Shown piece by piece: positions 31,575 to 40,778 of a DNA stretch of 64,000 nt (positions within the stretch are counted from its first letter, which is position 1; each line of letters begins with the position of its first letter). A program made the position numbers and the translations under genes. Source of the DNA: Amarolinea aalborgensis. GTDB lineage: Bacteria > Chloroflexota > Anaerolineae > SSC4 > Amarolineaceae. The stretch is from the NCBI RefSeq assembly GCF_900491745.1, contig NZ_UETR01000001.1, positions 434,001 to 498,000 of the forward strand, in the 5' to 3' direction. The notes beneath the pieces were generated by a model. The model saw only the letters and a program-made list of their open reading frames with translations, was not told where the DNA came from and ran no database searches.

Positions 31575-32888
31575 ATGCAAATGCTGCAAGCCGTCCGCAA
31601 CGCCTTTAAGTTGCCCGACTTACGCCGAAAGCTGTTGATCACTTTTCTGATTTTGGTGATTTACCGCTTGGCCGCGCACGTGCCAGTGACCGGTGTCAAC
31701 GCGGAGGGGCTGCGCCAGCTTTTCCAGTCAAACCAGCTTCTGGGCCTGCTTGATATGTTCTCCGGCGGCGCCATGTCGAATTTCTCGGTCATGGCGATGG
31801 GCGTCTACCCATACATTACCGCCTCCATTATCATGCAGCTGTTGATTCCGATCGTGCCGCGACTGGAAGCGATTCAAAAGGAAGGTGAGGCCGGGCGCAA
31901 CCGGCTCAACCAGTATCAGAACTGGTTGACCATTCCGCTGGCTGCTTTGCAGGCCTATGGTCAGGCAACGATCCTGACGCGGTCGCAAACGACTGGCGCC
32001 CCGGTGCTGTCTACGTTCGGTTTTGCCCAGTATCCGCTGGAAACGTTGACGACAATCATTGTTTTGACGGCGGGCACGATGTTTGCCATCTGGCTGGGTG
32101 AATTGATCACGGAGCAGGGCATTGGCAACGGCGTTTCGATCATTATCTTCGGCGGCATTGTGGCGCGTGTGCCGCAGTCCATCGGCAACTTGCTGGCGAA
32201 CAACGCCTGGTCGTTGGTGGTTTTCCTGGTTGTCACCGTGATCACCGTGGCGGTGATTGTGGTGGTACAGGAAGGGCAGCGGCGCATTCCGGTGCAATAC
32301 GGCAAGCGCGTGCGCGTGATGCGCGGTAATCGGTTGATGATGGTGGGCGGGCAGAGCACGCATGTTCCACTGCGCGTCAATTCAGCCGGCATGATCCCGT
32401 TGATCTTTGCGCAGAGCATCATGATCTTCCCCGGCACCATTGCCAGCTACTTCGTCTACTCGGCGAATGCAACGATTGCCTCGGTGGCGACCTGGATTTC
32501 GACAACATTCAGTCCGCAGAGTAATCTGTACTGGATTCTGTACTTCTTCCTGGTGCTTGGCTTTACGTACTTTTACACGAGCGTGGTCTTCCAGCAGCAG
32601 AATCTGCCAGACACCTTACAAAAGCAGGGCGGCTTTGTGCCAGGCATTCGTCCTGGCAAGCCCACCGAGACCTATCTCAACGGCGTGCTCAATCGGATCA
32701 CGTTGGTGGGCGCGGTTTTCTTGGGCCTGGTCGCGATTCTGCCGTGGATCACGCGCGACTTGACCGAGACCACGACGATGTTGATCACCAGCACTGGTAT
32801 GCTCATTGTTGTCGGCGTGGTGCTGGACACGATGAAGCAGTTGGAAGCGCAGCTGATGATGCGCCACTACGAGGGCTTCATCAAGTAG
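31575..32888 (+). CDS. secY: Protein translocase subunit SecY
   Basis: The 437-residue integral membrane protein shows the ten-helix SecY pattern, with 'LLDMFSGGAMSNFSVMAMGV' (plug and helix 2b region), 'MGVYPYITASIIMQLL' and 'IRPGKPTETYLNGVLNRI' (C5 loop). It forms the channel for secreted and membrane proteins with SecE. The ATG at 31575 has AGGAGG ten bases upstream. Placement between rplO and adk is classical. Confidence 0.97.
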   Translation: MQMLQAVRNAFKLPDLRRKLLITFLILVIYRLAAHVPVTGVNAEGLRQLFQSNQLLGLLDMFSGGAMSNFSVMAMGVYPYITASIIMQLLIPIVPRLEAIQKEGEAGRNRLNQYQNWLTIPLAALQAYGQATILTRSQTTGAPVLSTFGFAQYPLETLTTIIVLTAGTMFAIWLGELITEQGIGNGVSIIIFGGIVARVPQSIGNLLANNAWSLVVFLVVTVITVAVIVVVQEGQRRIPVQYGKRVRVMRGNRLMMVGGQSTHVPLRVNSAGMIPLIFAQSIMIFPGTIASYFVYSANATIASVATWISTTFSPQSNLYWILYFFLVLGFTYFYTSVVFQQQNLPDTLQKQGGFVPGIRPGKPTETYLNGVLNRITLVGAVFLGLVAILPWITRDLTETTTMLITSTGMLIVVGVVLDTMKQLEAQLMMRHYEGFIK

Positions 32889-33005
32889 GCCTGGCGCTGC
32901 GGTCAACGCGGCGGCGGGCCGTGAAAGGCAACCCGTGCCCCACATGCCTGCCCGATGGGGCAGAATGTGAAGACAGTGTCCCAATCACACAATACAAGGA
33001 GTTGG

Positions 33006-33692
33006 ATGACGATGGAGTCAAACAGTCCGATCTTTATCGTGATGTTGGGTGTGCCGGGTGCCGGCAAGGGCACTCAAGCGCAGCGGCTTGAAGAAAAATT
33101 GGGGCTGAAGCAAGTTTCAACCGGTGACATCTTTCGCGACAATCTGCGCAACCAGACGCCACTCGGCCAACTAGCCAAGAGCTATATGGACAAGGGCGAA
33201 CTTGTGCCCGATGATGTGACTATTCGCATGGTCGAAGAACGTCTGAGCCGGCCGGACTGCGCCAAGGGCGCCATTATGGATGGCTTCCCGCGCACATTGG
33301 CTCAGGCCGATGCGTTTGATAAGATGCTGCGTGGCAAAGGGCAGAAGGTAGCTCTCGTGCCGCTCATCGGCGTGACGGATGACGAGGTGATGGATCGTTT
33401 GACTGGTCGCCGGGTTTGCCGGCGCTGTCAAGGGGTCTTTCATCTCATGTTCAACCCGCCGCCGCCGGCCGGTGAATGTCCGCAGGGCGATAAGAGCCTG
33501 TGCGACATTTACCAGCGTGACGATGATAAGCCTGAAACAGTGCGCAATCGCCTGTTTGTCTACTACAAGCAGACGGCGCCCTTGATCGGGTACTACTTCG
33601 CGCATGGGCTGTTGGCTGAGATCAATGGTGCGCAAGCGATTGACAAGGTAACGAGTGATCTGTGGGACGTGTTGGACAAAGCCATGGCATGA
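33006..33692 (+). CDS. adk: Adenylate kinase, zinc-LID form
   Basis: The 228-residue enzyme has the P-loop 'GVPGAGKGTQAQ', 'MDGFPRTLAQADAFD' and a LID with 'GRRVCRRCQGVFH', then two further Cys in 'GECPQGDKSLCD', consistent with a Zn-stabilised LID. It interconverts ATP+AMP and 2 ADP. Two ATGs, 33006 and 33012, follow AAGGAG by four and ten bases. The last four bases overlap map (ATGA), so the two are coupled. Confidence 0.95.
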   Translation: MTMESNSPIFIVMLGVPGAGKGTQAQRLEEKLGLKQVSTGDIFRDNLRNQTPLGQLAKSYMDKGELVPDDVTIRMVEERLSRPDCAKGAIMDGFPRTLAQADAFDKMLRGKGQKVALVPLIGVTDDEVMDRLTGRRVCRRCQGVFHLMFNPPPPAGECPQGDKSLCDIYQRDDDKPETVRNRLFVYYKQTAPLIGYYFAHGLLAEINGAQAIDKVTSDLWDVLDKAMA

Positions 33693-34510
33693 GGCAGTGG
33701 CTGCAGCGCCGATCGGAGCCGCCGCCGCAAGAAAAACCAGCGCCCGCGCGCGTCACGCTGAAAGGCCCGTATGAGTTGGGCCTGATGCGCACGGCCGGAC
33801 AGATCGTGGCTGAGGTTCATGACACCGTCAGGCAGGCGATCAAGCCAGGCGTGACGACAGGCGAGCTGAATCGTCTGGCCGACGCGCTGATCCGCAAGCG
33901 CAATGGAGTACCATCCTTTCTGGGGTACAACGGCTTTCCGGCCTCCATCTGCGCCTCGATCAACGACGAGCTGGTGCACGGCATTCCCAGCGCCAAGCGC
34001 GTGCTCAAGGCAAGCGATATCATCAGTGTGGATGTCGGCGTCATTTACAAAGGCTTTCACGGTGATTCCGCCTGGACTTACCCGGTCGGCGAGATCACGG
34101 ACGAGGCAAAGCGCCTGCTGGCAGTGACTGAACAGTCGCTGTACGTCGGCATTGAACAGGTGGCTCCTGGCAAGACGTTTGGTGATGTTTCAGGCGCCAT
34201 TCAGCGTTATGTAGAAGGTCATGGGTTTAGTGTCGTGCGCGAGTACACCGGTCATGGCATCGGGCGGCAAATGCACGAGGATCCGCAAATCTTGCACTAT
34301 CTGCACCCCGATGACAAGGTGCAATACTGGATTCTGCGCCCAGGCATGACATTTGCTATCGAACCCATGGTCAATGTCGGCACATGGAAGACGCAGGTTC
34401 TTGAGGACGGGTGGACGGTGGTGCCTGAGGATCGGCGCTTGTCCGCACACTTTGAGCATACGTTGGCTGTCACCGAGAATGGCGTCGAAATCCTGACCCG
34501 GCAACGGTAA
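33689..34510 (+). CDS. map: Type I methionine aminopeptidase
   Basis: The 273-residue enzyme has the dinuclear-metal ligands in 'DIISVDVGVIYKGFHGDSAW' (two Asp), 'YTGHGIGRQMHEDP' (His), 'FAIEPMVN' (Glu) and 'SAHFEHTLAVTENG' (Glu). It removes initiator Met from nascent chains. It begins in the adk stop codon (ATGA overlap). A basic, Pro/Ala-rich N-terminal extension of about 25 residues precedes the catalytic domain. The infA gene that often follows map is missing here. Confidence 0.96.
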   Translation: MRQWLQRRSEPPPQEKPAPARVTLKGPYELGLMRTAGQIVAEVHDTVRQAIKPGVTTGELNRLADALIRKRNGVPSFLGYNGFPASICASINDELVHGIPSAKRVLKASDIISVDVGVIYKGFHGDSAWTYPVGEITDEAKRLLAVTEQSLYVGIEQVAPGKTFGDVSGAIQRYVEGHGFSVVREYTGHGIGRQMHEDPQILHYLHPDDKVQYWILRPGMTFAIEPMVNVGTWKTQVLEDGWTVVPEDRRLSAHFEHTLAVTENGVEILTRQR

Positions 34511-34518
34511 AGGGATCA

Positions 34519-34551
34519 AGACTTCCGAAGTCTGCCAGGCTTTGGAAGTCT
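34519..34551. repeat. Second copy of the AGACTTCCGAAGTCT paired repeat
   Basis: AGACTTCCGAAGTCT at 34519-34533 is followed by AGGCTTTGGAAGTCT at 34537-34551, matching 13 of 15 positions of the right half of the element at 3496-3528. It lies in the short spacer between map and rpmJ, where it forms a hairpin in the mRNA. Confidence 0.7.
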
Positions 34552-34591
34552 AGGGTTGGAAAAGTAGGTAAGGTAAGGGAGAGGTGTTCTC

Positions 34592-34705
34592 ATGAAAGTT
34601 CGACCCTCTGTAAAGCGAATTTGTGCGAAGTGTAAGATCATCAAGCGCCACGGCGTGGTGCGGGTGATTTGCCAAGACCCCAAGCATAAGCAGCGACAGG
34701 GTTAA
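34592..34705 (+). CDS. rpmJ: 50S ribosomal protein L36
   Basis: This 37-residue gene reads 'MKVRPSVKRICAKCKIIKRH' and continues to 'HKQRQG' before TAA. It carries the zinc ligands Cys11, Cys14, Cys27 and His32 of the zinc-type L36. GGGAGAGG precedes the ATG. It is in its usual place before rpsM. Being only 37 codons it is easily overlooked. Confidence 0.96.
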   Translation: MKVRPSVKRICAKCKIIKRHGVVRVICQDPKHKQRQG

Positions 34706-34722
34706 GAGTTTAGGAGGCAAGC

Positions 34723-35106
34723 ATGGCTCGTATTGCTGGTGTTGACCTGCCGCGCGACAAGCGGGTTGAAGTGGCACTAACGTACATCTTTGGTATTGGC
34801 CCTTCAATCAGCAGAGAAATCCTGGGTGTCACCAGCGTGAACCCAGACACGCGGGTCAAGGATTTGTCAGAAGCTGAAGTGGCCCGCCTGCGCGAGGTCA
34901 TTGACCGCAACTACCGCGTCGAGGGTGACTTACGACGCGAGATCAGTTTGAACATCAAGCGCCTGCAGGAAATCGGATCCTACCGGGGACTACGGCACCG
35001 CCGCAGTTTGCCGGTGCGTGGTCAGCGTACGCGTACGAATGCACGCACCAAGCGTGGCGCGCGCAAGACCGTGGCTGGCAAGCGCCGTTCGAAGGCCAAG
35101 AAGTAA
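34723..35106 (+). CDS. rpsM: 30S ribosomal protein S13
   Basis: The 127-residue S13 begins 'MARIAGVDLPRDKRVEVALT' and has 'YIFGIGPSISREIL', 'LRREISLNIKRLQEIGSYRG' and the basic tail 'RGQRTRTNARTKRGARKT'. It contacts P-site tRNA and the 50S subunit. TTAGGAGG precedes the ATG. It starts the alpha part of the cluster. Confidence 0.98.
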   Translation: MARIAGVDLPRDKRVEVALTYIFGIGPSISREILGVTSVNPDTRVKDLSEAEVARLREVIDRNYRVEGDLRREISLNIKRLQEIGSYRGLRHRRSLPVRGQRTRTNARTKRGARKTVAGKRRSKAKK

Positions 35107-35249
35107 TAACAACGTGCTCCACGCGGCGGCCTGGCTGCATGCGAGGGAGCGCGTGGCGCGATCAGCCTGGTTGCGCTACGGGATGGATTTTCTACCGGTG
35201 TTGGCGGCCAGCCTGCGGGCTGGCGCTAAAGTCTTAAGAAGGAGTTATC

Positions 35250-35657
35250 ATGCCACCACGAGTTGCACGACGTGAACCGCGCCGCGGCGCCGCTCGACGT
35301 GAAAAGAAGATGGTGCCGGTGGGCGCCGTGCACGTTCAGTCTACGTTTAACAATACCATCATTACCATCACCGATCCTCAAGGCAATACCGTGACCTGGA
35401 GCAGCGCCGGATTGGCCGGCTTCAAAGGCTCGCGCAAGAGCACGCCTTTTGCCGCGACGCTGGCTGCGCAGCAGTGCGGTAAGAGCGCGATGGATATGGG
35501 GATGCGAGAGGTGGATGTGTTTGTGAAAGGCCCTGGCCCAGGGCGTGAGGCAGCCGTGCGCGCGATTCAGGCTGCGGGTCTGCGCGTGCGCACGATTACC
35601 GATGTGACGCCTCTGCCCCACAATGGGTGTCGGCCGCCAAAGAAGCGTCGAGTCTAG
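35250..35657 (+). CDS. rpsK: 30S ribosomal protein S11
   Basis: The 135-residue S11 has 'GAVHVQSTFNNTIITITDPQ', 'SSAGLAGFKGSRKSTPFAA' and the C-terminal 'DVTPLPHNGCRPPKKRRV'. It shapes the E-site platform. A 143-base spacer after rpsM contains a seven-base stem, GCCAGCC (35207-35213) with GGCTGGC (35218-35224), just before its AGAAGGAG site. Confidence 0.98.
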   Translation: MPPRVARREPRRGAARREKKMVPVGAVHVQSTFNNTIITITDPQGNTVTWSSAGLAGFKGSRKSTPFAATLAAQQCGKSAMDMGMREVDVFVKGPGPGREAAVRAIQAAGLRVRTITDVTPLPHNGCRPPKKRRV

Positions 35658-35780
35658 CGAGCGAACAAAGCGTTCGGTTGACAAGGAGGACGGGCTACCG
35701 TATGCTTGTAAACTTGTCCCGGGCCCACGCCACCCTTTGACCGCAGGTCGAGGCGCGTGATTGATTTTGGAGGAGAAACG

Positions 35781-36416
35781 ATGGCGAGATATACGGACCC
35801 AGTTTGCAGATTGTGTCGAGCTGAAGGTCAAAAACTGTTTCTAAAGGGCGAACGTTGTTTGACGCCCAAATGCGCCGTGGAGCGTCGCCCTTACGTGCCG
35901 GGTATGCACGGCCCCAAGGGCGGTTTCAAGCGCAAGGTGTCTGACTACAACCGCCAGCTGCGTGAAAAGCAAAAGGCGCGCCGAATTTATGGCGTCATGG
36001 AGCGGCAGTTCCGCCGCTATTTCTCAACTGCCAGCCGGGCCAAAGGCCTGACCGGCGCGACCCTGTTGACCCTTCTGGAGTCACGTCTCGATAACGTGGT
36101 TTATCGCCTGGGATTTGCTGATTCACGCGCCCAGGCCCGCCAGTTGGTGCGCCATGGTCACTTTGCGGTGAACAATCAAAAGACAGACATTCCGTCCTTC
36201 TTGGTAAAACCGGGCGATGTGGTCGCAGTACGCGACAGCAGCCGCAATAATGTCTATTTCAAGGGTCTCGGCGAGTACCTGCATGATCGCAGCACCCCGG
36301 CGTGGCTGAGCCGCGACACGGCTGGTATGTCGGGTCGTGTGATCGAACTGCCTGGCCGCCTTGACATTGATGCGCAACTGAACGAACAGTTGATCGTTGA
36401 GTTCTACAGCCGGTAG
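35781..36416 (+). CDS. rpsD: 30S ribosomal protein S4
   Basis: The 211-residue S4 begins 'MARYTDPVCRLCRAEGQKLF' with the zinc-type Cys cluster (CRLC and later 'CLTPKC'). It has the S4 RNA-binding domain 'LESRLDNVVYRLGFADSRAQ' and 'RQLVRHGHFAVN'. It initiates 30S assembly, and in E. coli represses the alpha operon. GGAGGAG lies before the ATG at 35781; an upstream in-frame start is less likely. Confidence 0.98.
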   Translation: MARYTDPVCRLCRAEGQKLFLKGERCLTPKCAVERRPYVPGMHGPKGGFKRKVSDYNRQLREKQKARRIYGVMERQFRRYFSTASRAKGLTGATLLTLLESRLDNVVYRLGFADSRAQARQLVRHGHFAVNNQKTDIPSFLVKPGDVVAVRDSSRNNVYFKGLGEYLHDRSTPAWLSRDTAGMSGRVIELPGRLDIDAQLNEQLIVEFYSR

Positions 36417-36523
36417 ACGATTGCATCGTGAATGTGGGTCATTTCTGTTGCGCGCTCGGCGCCGCAACAATTCCGGCTTGACCGATGTTTTACGTCAATC
36501 GCACGATGCAAGGAGGTAGTAAC

Positions 36524-37540
36524 TTGTCAAGTGTAATGCTGCCGAAAATCGAATGTGAAGCAAGCGCGCAGAACTACGGTCGCTTTGTCATTAGCCCACT
36601 CGAAAGTGGGCATGGTACGACCCTGGGCAACGCGCTGCGCCGCGTTCTGCTTTCTTCATTGACTGGCGCGGCCGTTACTTCGATTCGAATTACGGGCGTA
36701 CATCATGAGTTTCAGGATATTCCTCACGTGCGCGAGGATATGACGGCGCTGCTTCTGAACGTGAAGCAGATTCGCCTGAAATGCGACTCAGACGAGCCGC
36801 AGCGCCTGCACGTAGAGGTTACCGGCGAAGGGATTATCACCGCGGGCGACCTGGTATGCCCGGTCGGTGTTGAAGTGATCAATCCGGAGTTGTACCTGCT
36901 GACGGCTGACTCCGAACAAGCTGAGCTAGATATCGAGATGGTGGTCCAGCGTGGGAAGGGCTATTCGCCGTCTGAGGATCGCACCAAGCTGCCGCTCGGC
37001 GAGATACCGGTGGATTCGATCTTCAGCCCGGTGCGCAAGTCGAACTATACTGTTGAGCGCACACGCGTGGGCCAGCAAACTGACTATGATAAACTGACGA
37101 TTGAAATCTGGACAGACGGCACCATCACACCGAAGGCCGCGCTGAGCGAAAGCGCGCGCATTTTGGTGCAGCATTTTTCGTTGATTGTTGGCGTGGATGC
37201 GAGCCTGGCTGACCTTCCCAAGAAGGACGAGGATGGCATCCCTGATCGTCTCTATGAAACCGCCATCGAAGACCTGGAATTGACCGTGCGCGCATACAAT
37301 TGCTTGAAGCGTGCGGGCATCACCAAGGTGGGCGAAGTGCTGGAGCGGTTGCAGCAGGGCGAAGAGGAAATTCTTGCCATTCGCAATTTTGGCCGCAAAT
37401 CGCTCGATGAGTTGCTGGAACGTCTGGAGCAGAAGGGCTTCTTGTCCGCTATTCGTTTTGAGCGGCGAACGCCCGAAGGCGGCGTTGCTGACGCCGATGA
37501 TGATGCCAGTCTGGATGAGCCGGCGCTCGCCATCGAGTAA
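36524..37540 (+). CDS. rpoA: DNA-directed RNA polymerase subunit alpha
   Basis: The 338-residue subunit has the N-terminal dimerisation domain ('ESGHGTTLGNALRRVLLSSL', 'GAAVTSIRITGVHHEF') and, after a linker, the C-terminal domain that binds UP elements and activators ('RAYNCLKRAGITKVGEVLER', 'IRNFGRKSLDELLERL'). The TTG at 36524 lies seven bases after AGGAGG and is the best start. ATGs at 36485 and 36536 are alternatives. An acidic tail follows the C-terminal domain. Confidence 0.97.
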   Translation: MSSVMLPKIECEASAQNYGRFVISPLESGHGTTLGNALRRVLLSSLTGAAVTSIRITGVHHEFQDIPHVREDMTALLLNVKQIRLKCDSDEPQRLHVEVTGEGIITAGDLVCPVGVEVINPELYLLTADSEQAELDIEMVVQRGKGYSPSEDRTKLPLGEIPVDSIFSPVRKSNYTVERTRVGQQTDYDKLTIEIWTDGTITPKAALSESARILVQHFSLIVGVDASLADLPKKDEDGIPDRLYETAIEDLELTVRAYNCLKRAGITKVGEVLERLQQGEEEILAIRNFGRKSLDELLERLEQKGFLSAIRFERRTPEGGVADADDDASLDEPALAIE

Positions 37541-37616
37541 GTGATGATGGGCCAGGATGGTCAACGCATGCGTGGACGATTCTGGCCCGTGCGGCGACGA
37601 CACGAGTGAGGATGAA

Positions 37617-37991
37617 ATGCGACACCAAGTTAGCGGTTATAAACTAGGACGAAACGATGCCCAGCGCCGTGCGCTTATGCGCAATCTGATCAGCCAGCTC
37701 TTTTTGCATGGCCGTATTCAGACGACAGAGGCGAAGGCGCGGGCGATCCGTTCCGATGCAGAAAAAATAATTACCATTGCCAAGAACGGCCTGCGCGCAG
37801 AGGGCAACAAGGTGCATGCCCGTCGCCTCGTGGCGGCGCGTATCAACGGCGTTGACGCGGCGAAGAAGCTGTTTGACGAGATTGCCCCGCGCTTTGAAAC
37901 GCGTCCCGGCGGCTATACACGCCTATATAAGTTGGGCATGAGGCAGGGTGATGGCGCTGAGATGGCGATCATTGAATTGGTGCAGGAATAG
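37617..37991 (+). CDS. rplQ: 50S ribosomal protein L17
   Basis: The 124-residue L17 begins 'MRHQVSGYKLGRNDAQRRAL' and has 'MRNLISQLFLHGRIQTTEAK' and 'RPGGYTRLYKLGMRQGDGAE'. It lies near the exit tunnel. The ATG at 37617 matches the family N-terminus; a longer in-frame start does not. It follows rpoA, as usual. Confidence 0.97.
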   Translation: MRHQVSGYKLGRNDAQRRALMRNLISQLFLHGRIQTTEAKARAIRSDAEKIITIAKNGLRAEGNKVHARRLVAARINGVDAAKKLFDEIAPRFETRPGGYTRLYKLGMRQGDGAEMAIIELVQE

Positions 37992-38003
37992 CCCGCGCCG
38001 ATC

Positions 38004-38783
38004 ATGATGCAACCGTCTGATGACCAGCGGCCTGCTTTCAGGGCGACGGTAGAGTATGACGGGACTGATTATGCCGGTTGGCAAATCCAGATAGGACAGC
38101 CAACCGTGCAGGGCACCTTAGAAACTGCACTAGCACAGGTTTGTCGTGAGACGAGCCGGGTGATTGGCGCCGGCCGCACGGATGCCGGGGTTCATGCCAG
38201 CGGCCAGGTGATACGCTTTCAGTGCGTCTGGCGGCGCCCTCTGGCCGACCTGGAACGGGCGCTGAATGCGGTCTTGCCCGCGTCTGTGGCGGTGCGCGAA
38301 GTAGCGTTGGCTGAGCCTGGTTTTCACCCACGGTTCAGTGCACGCAGCCGCCTTTACCGCTACACGGTATGGGCGGCCGCGGTGCGCTCACCCCAACGCG
38401 CGCGCTTTGCCCACTATGTCAAGCAACGGCTTGACCTGGACGCAATGAATGAGGCCGCGGCAACCCTGGTTGGTTGGCATGATTTTGCCACCTTTGGCGT
38501 AGATCCGGAAGAACGGGCCGGGCGCGGCAATTCGCGACGCGAGGTGCTGCAAGCTGACTGGCGCACGACACCGGACGACGATGGCGTCTGGTATCGTTTC
38601 GATATCGAAGCCAATGCCTTTCTGCGCACCATGGTGCGCACGATCGTGGCGACGCTGTTGGCCGTGGGCCGCGGCCAGCGGCGATCCAGCGAGGTGTTGA
38701 ATCTGTTACTTGCGGCTGACCGCCGTTTGGCTCCGCCGCCGGCCCCGGCTTGTGGCCTGTGCCTGGTGCATGTTCGTTATTGA
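38004..38783 (+). CDS. truA: tRNA pseudouridine38-40 synthase TruA
   Basis: The 259-residue enzyme has 'RATVEYDGTDYAGWQIQ', the catalytic Asp in 'GAGRTDAGVHASGQVI', 'ARSRLYRYTVW', and 'NAFLRTMVRTIVATLLAVGRG'. It converts uridines 38-40 of the tRNA anticodon arm to pseudouridine. It lies 12 bases after rplQ in the ribosomal-protein operon, a common arrangement in Gram-positive and related bacteria. Confidence 0.96.
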   Translation: MMQPSDDQRPAFRATVEYDGTDYAGWQIQIGQPTVQGTLETALAQVCRETSRVIGAGRTDAGVHASGQVIRFQCVWRRPLADLERALNAVLPASVAVREVALAEPGFHPRFSARSRLYRYTVWAAAVRSPQRARFAHYVKQRLDLDAMNEAAATLVGWHDFATFGVDPEERAGRGNSRREVLQADWRTTPDDDGVWYRFDIEANAFLRTMVRTIVATLLAVGRGQRRSSEVLNLLLAADRRLAPPPAPACGLCLVHVRY

Positions 38784-38879
38784 AAATCAGAGTGCGTCTG
38801 GCGATCATACGGTGTTGACCGTGGCTGCGACGGCCTACGCGCCGTGCAAATGGCTGGATGGACTCGAGGAGACGTGGAA

Positions 38880-39308
38880 GTGAAAACCTATTCGCCAAAA
38901 GCATCAGAAGTTCAACGAGATTGGTACGTGGTAGACGCTGCTGGAAAGAACCTGGGGCGACTGGCAACTCAGATCGCCGTCATTCTGCATGGTAAGCACA
39001 AGCCAACGTATACACCCCACATGGACATGGGCGATTTTGTCATCGTCCTGAACGCGGACAAAATTCAGGTCACGGGCCGCAAGCTTGACCAGAAATTCTA
39101 CTATCGCCACTCCATGTACCATGGTGGTTTCAAGCAGGTTTCCCTTCGTGACCAGATGTCGAATCACCCAGATCGTGTGATCGAGGCGGCGGTGCGAGGG
39201 ATGCTGCCCAGCACGAAGCTGGGGCGGCATATGATCAAGAAGATGAAAGTTTACGCTGGCAGCGAACACCCGCACCAGGCTCAACAGCCCAAGGTGTTGG
39301 AACTGTAA
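38880..39308 (+). CDS. rplM: 50S ribosomal protein L13
   Basis: The 142-residue L13 has 'VKTYSPKASEVQRDWYVVDA', 'LGRLATQIAVILHGKHKPTY', 'HMDMGDFVIVLNADKI' and 'AVRGMLPSTKLGRHM'. The GTG at 38880 has AGGAG eight bases upstream. It forms the conserved rplM-rpsI pair that ends this cluster. Confidence 0.97.
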   Translation: MKTYSPKASEVQRDWYVVDAAGKNLGRLATQIAVILHGKHKPTYTPHMDMGDFVIVLNADKIQVTGRKLDQKFYYRHSMYHGGFKQVSLRDQMSNHPDRVIEAAVRGMLPSTKLGRHMIKKMKVYAGSEHPHQAQQPKVLEL

Positions 39309-39337
39309 CCGCGCCGAACAGTCGAGGAGAAGAACGT

Positions 39338-39733
39338 ATGGCAACAGTTCGCTATTACGAGGGCGTTGGGCGCCGCAAGACTTCCACCGCGCGGGTGCGT
39401 CTCTATCCGGGCACCGGCAGCATCGTCGTCAACGATCGCGCCCTGGAAGATTACTTCCCACGTGAGACCGATCGCATCAAGCTGCTGCGGCCGCTCAATG
39501 TGACCGAGGCGCAGGCGCAGTACAACGTCTCAGTCCATGTGGCTGGCGGCGGCACCACCGGACAAACCGGCGCGGTCATCATGGGCGTTGCTCGCGCTCT
39601 CGTGGAAGCCGATGAGACGCTCAAGACCGTTTTGCGCAAGAATGGCTTCCTGACGCGTGACGCCCGCGCCGTGGAACGTAAGAAGCCTGGTCTGACGAAG
39701 GCCCGCCGCGCGAAGCAGTACACCAAGCGTTAG
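39338..39733 (+). CDS. rpsI: 30S ribosomal protein S9
   Basis: The 131-residue S9 has 'YYEGVGRRKTSTARVRLYPG', 'TGQTGAVIMGVARALVEAD' and the C-terminal 'RKKPGLTKARRAKQYTKR', whose last Lys-Arg contacts the P-site anticodon. It is the last gene of the cluster, with GAGGAG before the ATG. Confidence 0.98.
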   Translation: MATVRYYEGVGRRKTSTARVRLYPGTGSIVVNDRALEDYFPRETDRIKLLRPLNVTEAQAQYNVSVHVAGGGTTGQTGAVIMGVARALVEADETLKTVLRKNGFLTRDARAVERKKPGLTKARRAKQYTKR

Positions 39734-39831
39734 TTTGACTGCCGAGAAACCCTTGAATTGTCTCTGGCAGCCAGCCAGCGCCTAACTCAGGCTTGACCGG
39801 CGTCAATCTGCAGATCCATCGCCCCGACTCA

Positions 39832-39872
39832 ACGTAAAGCGTGCCAGAAACCTGGCGCGCTTTACGTGTTTA
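39832..39872 (+). terminator. Terminator-like hairpin at the end of the ribosomal-protein cluster
   Basis: ACGTAAAGCGTGCCAG at 39832-39847 pairs with CTGGCGCGCTTTACGT at 39852-39867 (one wobble) across an AAAC loop. The following bases are GTTTA rather than a long T-run, so termination efficiency is uncertain, but the position is right for the end of the 23-kb unit. Confidence 0.65.
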
Positions 39873-39933
39873 TGCCGGGCTGTGACCTGCCTGCGCTGCG
39901 GCGCGTGCGTTCGAGCTCACCGAGGAGGATGAC

Positions 39934-40752
39934 ATGCACGACCTCTTGGCCCTGTACGACAGGGAGATGCGGATCAATATCGAATACCCCGGCGTACGCA
40001 GGGAAAGCTTCCCGCAGTTGGTGCGCTTCATTCGGCCTGCGCCCGGCATGAACTTCATCGCGTTCAGCCGCCTCGACGAAGCGGGCATGGATGAGATCAT
40101 CCAACAACAGATCGCCGACCTGGCTCCTATGCCGCAGCCATTTTCGTGGCACGTTTACGAACATGATCAGCCGGCCAGCCTCCAGAACCGGCTGGCGGCG
40201 CACGGTTTTGCGCCGGATGATGAGCCAGATGCGGTGATGGCGCTGGCAGCCCAGGAAGCTCAGCCTGGCCCGCGCGCGCCCATCATGGCCGAGGTGCGCC
40301 GACTTGAGCACCGTGATCAACTCGACGATGTGATCTTGGTTGAACAGTACGTACTCGGCGGGAATTTCGGCTGGATCAAGGGCCGACTGGGCGACCATTT
40401 GGACATTCCCGGCTATCTCAGTGTGTATGTTGCCTACGTCGAAGGCCAACCTGCCTCTGTGGGTTGGGTGTACTTCAATCCCCATAGTCAGTTTGCCAGC
40501 CTCTTTGGCGCGGCGACACGAAGGGAGTATCGCAAGCGCGGCTTGTACTCCGCGCTGCTGGCCGCGCGCGTCCAGGAGGCGATTGGCCGGGGTTACGCAT
40601 TTGTCACCACGGGGGCCAGTCCCATGAGTCAGCCGATTCTGACGCAGAACGGTTTTCGGTTGCTCACCCATGCTTATGCGCATGAATGGAAGGGAAAGGG
40701 CTTTCTCACGGGCATGGACACAACCATCGAACGGGAGCCGGATCGCGCCTGA
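39934..40752 (+). CDS. GNAT-family N-acetyltransferase
   Basis: The 272-residue protein has an N-terminal domain of about 115 residues without a known motif, then a GNAT fold. The acetyl-CoA-binding motif A is 'RREYRKRGLYSALL', and the C-terminal half contains 'VTTGASPMSQPILTQNGFRL', typical of motif B. GAGGAGG lies before the ATG. Substrate is unknown. It stands alone between the ribosomal cluster and a convergent SDR gene, so context gives no clue. Confidence 0.82.
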   Translation: MHDLLALYDREMRINIEYPGVRRESFPQLVRFIRPAPGMNFIAFSRLDEAGMDEIIQQQIADLAPMPQPFSWHVYEHDQPASLQNRLAAHGFAPDDEPDAVMALAAQEAQPGPRAPIMAEVRRLEHRDQLDDVILVEQYVLGGNFGWIKGRLGDHLDIPGYLSVYVAYVEGQPASVGWVYFNPHSQFASLFGAATRREYRKRGLYSALLAARVQEAIGRGYAFVTTGASPMSQPILTQNGFRLLTHAYAHEWKGKGFLTGMDTTIEREPDRA

Positions 40753-40778
40753 ACAAGGCGCCAGGCCCCACACCAGGT

